Assembly: GCF_005886535.1 (NCBI RefSeq)
Contig: NZ_PNDS01000024.1
Location: 1-62,771 of the forward strand
Direction of reading: 5' to 3'
Origin: Pseudoalteromonas sp. S2755
Lineage (GTDB): Bacteria; Pseudomonadota; Gammaproteobacteria; Enterobacterales; Alteromonadaceae
Length of the DNA: 62,771 nucleotides
The notes under the pieces were generated by a model that was given only the letters and a program-made list of their open reading frames with translations, was not told the DNA's origin and did not search any database. The position numbers and the translations under genes are program-made. Of this stretch, positions 62,615-62,771 are shown piece by piece. Positions within the stretch are counted from its first letter, which is position 1. Each line of letters opens with the position of its first letter.

Positions 62615-62751
62615 CCAGTTGTATTAAGTAAATGATCTATCTTGAAGCGGGAAAATAGCGTTAGTAGCAAGGCAAAAATTTTGCTATTTAGTTGTTCTAA
62701 ATGAGAAATTTTTAACGAAGCTAGCGTCAGGTTTACTCCTTCAAATTGAAC
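62615..62751. repeat. Right copy of the ~140-bp inverted dispersed repeat
   Basis: This is the inverted counterpart of 1-139. The first ~105 bp match with about three substitutions, the next ~20 bp are diverged, and the copies match again at CTTCAAATTGA. It lies immediately upstream of the small RiPP-like gene and may contain its promoter. No coding capacity is seen. Confidence 0.85.
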
Positions 62752-62771
62752 AAGTATTAAGAATAATTGGT

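Noticed and set aside
1..62771. Repeats at the window ends as attachment sites or IS terminal repeats of a mobile island
   Set aside because: The copies are inverted rather than direct, and no integrase or transposase gene lies between them. A dispersed repeat is the simpler reading.
1..62771. CRISPR arrays, tRNA or rRNA genes
   Set aside because: No regularly spaced short direct repeats, tRNA-like cloverleaf or rRNA core sequences were seen on reading through either strand.

Overview
The window looks like chromosomal DNA from a marine gammaproteobacterium, most probably Pseudoalteromonas. Grounds are the moderate GC content, the sequence character of the housekeeping genes (AcnB, SelO, an OmpA-family porin), intergenic repeat elements, and a siderophore logic resembling the alterobactin/pseudoalterobactin compounds known from that genus. 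The genus is an inference; no rRNA or other marker gene is present.

Layout. 1-1100: left flank with a copy of a ~140-bp repeat, a small lipoprotein and a TerB-like protein. 1102-50988: one large iron-acquisition locus. It holds an ECF sigma factor behind a Fur box; mbtH; an assembly line on five NRPS proteins and one PKS protein (2253-39133); a PvdQ-like acylase; two TonB-dependent receptors; a SyrP/TauD-type aspartate beta-hydroxylase; a PepSY membrane protein; a leftward operon for 2,3-dihydroxybenzoate (DHB) synthesis, activation and transfer (entC, entE, entB, a stand-alone condensation protein, entA); an FhuF-type ferric-siderophore reductase; and a PvdE/SyrD-type exporter. 51194-62248: flank with a Tag-like glycosylase, SelO, an MsbA-type ABC protein, an OmpA-like porin, aconitase B, a 2OG-Fe dioxygenase/class V aminotransferase pair, a small membrane protein and a cyclic-nucleotide-binding protein. 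62409-62771: a 58-codon gene for a double-glycine, cysteine-containing RiPP-like precursor, then a second, inverted copy of the ~140-bp repeat.

Assembly line read from the sequence: FAAL-T-C-A1-T / KS-AT-KR-ACP / C-A2-T-C / C-A3-T-E-C-A4-T-C / C*-A5-T / C-A6-T-TE. Specificity residues read by eye suggest A1 and A3 basic (same code DAEDVSTVE), A2 Asn-like (DATKVGEVG), A4 basic (DAEDIGAIT), A5 Asp (DITKIGHVG) and A6 Gly (DILQLGMVW). A1 plus the malonyl-specific reducing PKS module would give a statine-like unit; if A1 takes lysine this is 4,8-diamino-3-hydroxyoctanoate, the unusual residue of alterobactin. The FAAL start, PvdE-like exporter and PvdQ-like acylase imply pyoverdine-style maturation: a fatty acid is put on in the cytoplasm and removed in the periplasm. 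DHB is probably placed on side-chain amines by the stand-alone VibH-like protein, and A5-bound Asp is probably hydroxylated to beta-hydroxy-Asp.

Regulation. Four promoters carry an exact TAAAT-N16-CGT motif and three carry one-mismatch versions at the same 16-nt spacing. This is the iron-starvation box recognised by PvdS-type sigma factors, and it lies in front of mbtH, the first receptor, the third NRPS gene, the hydroxylase, entC, fhuF and the exporter. The model is Fur -> cluster sigma factor -> dispersed IS-box operons, with the second receptor apparently under Fur directly. No CRISPR array, tRNA, rRNA or transposase gene was seen.
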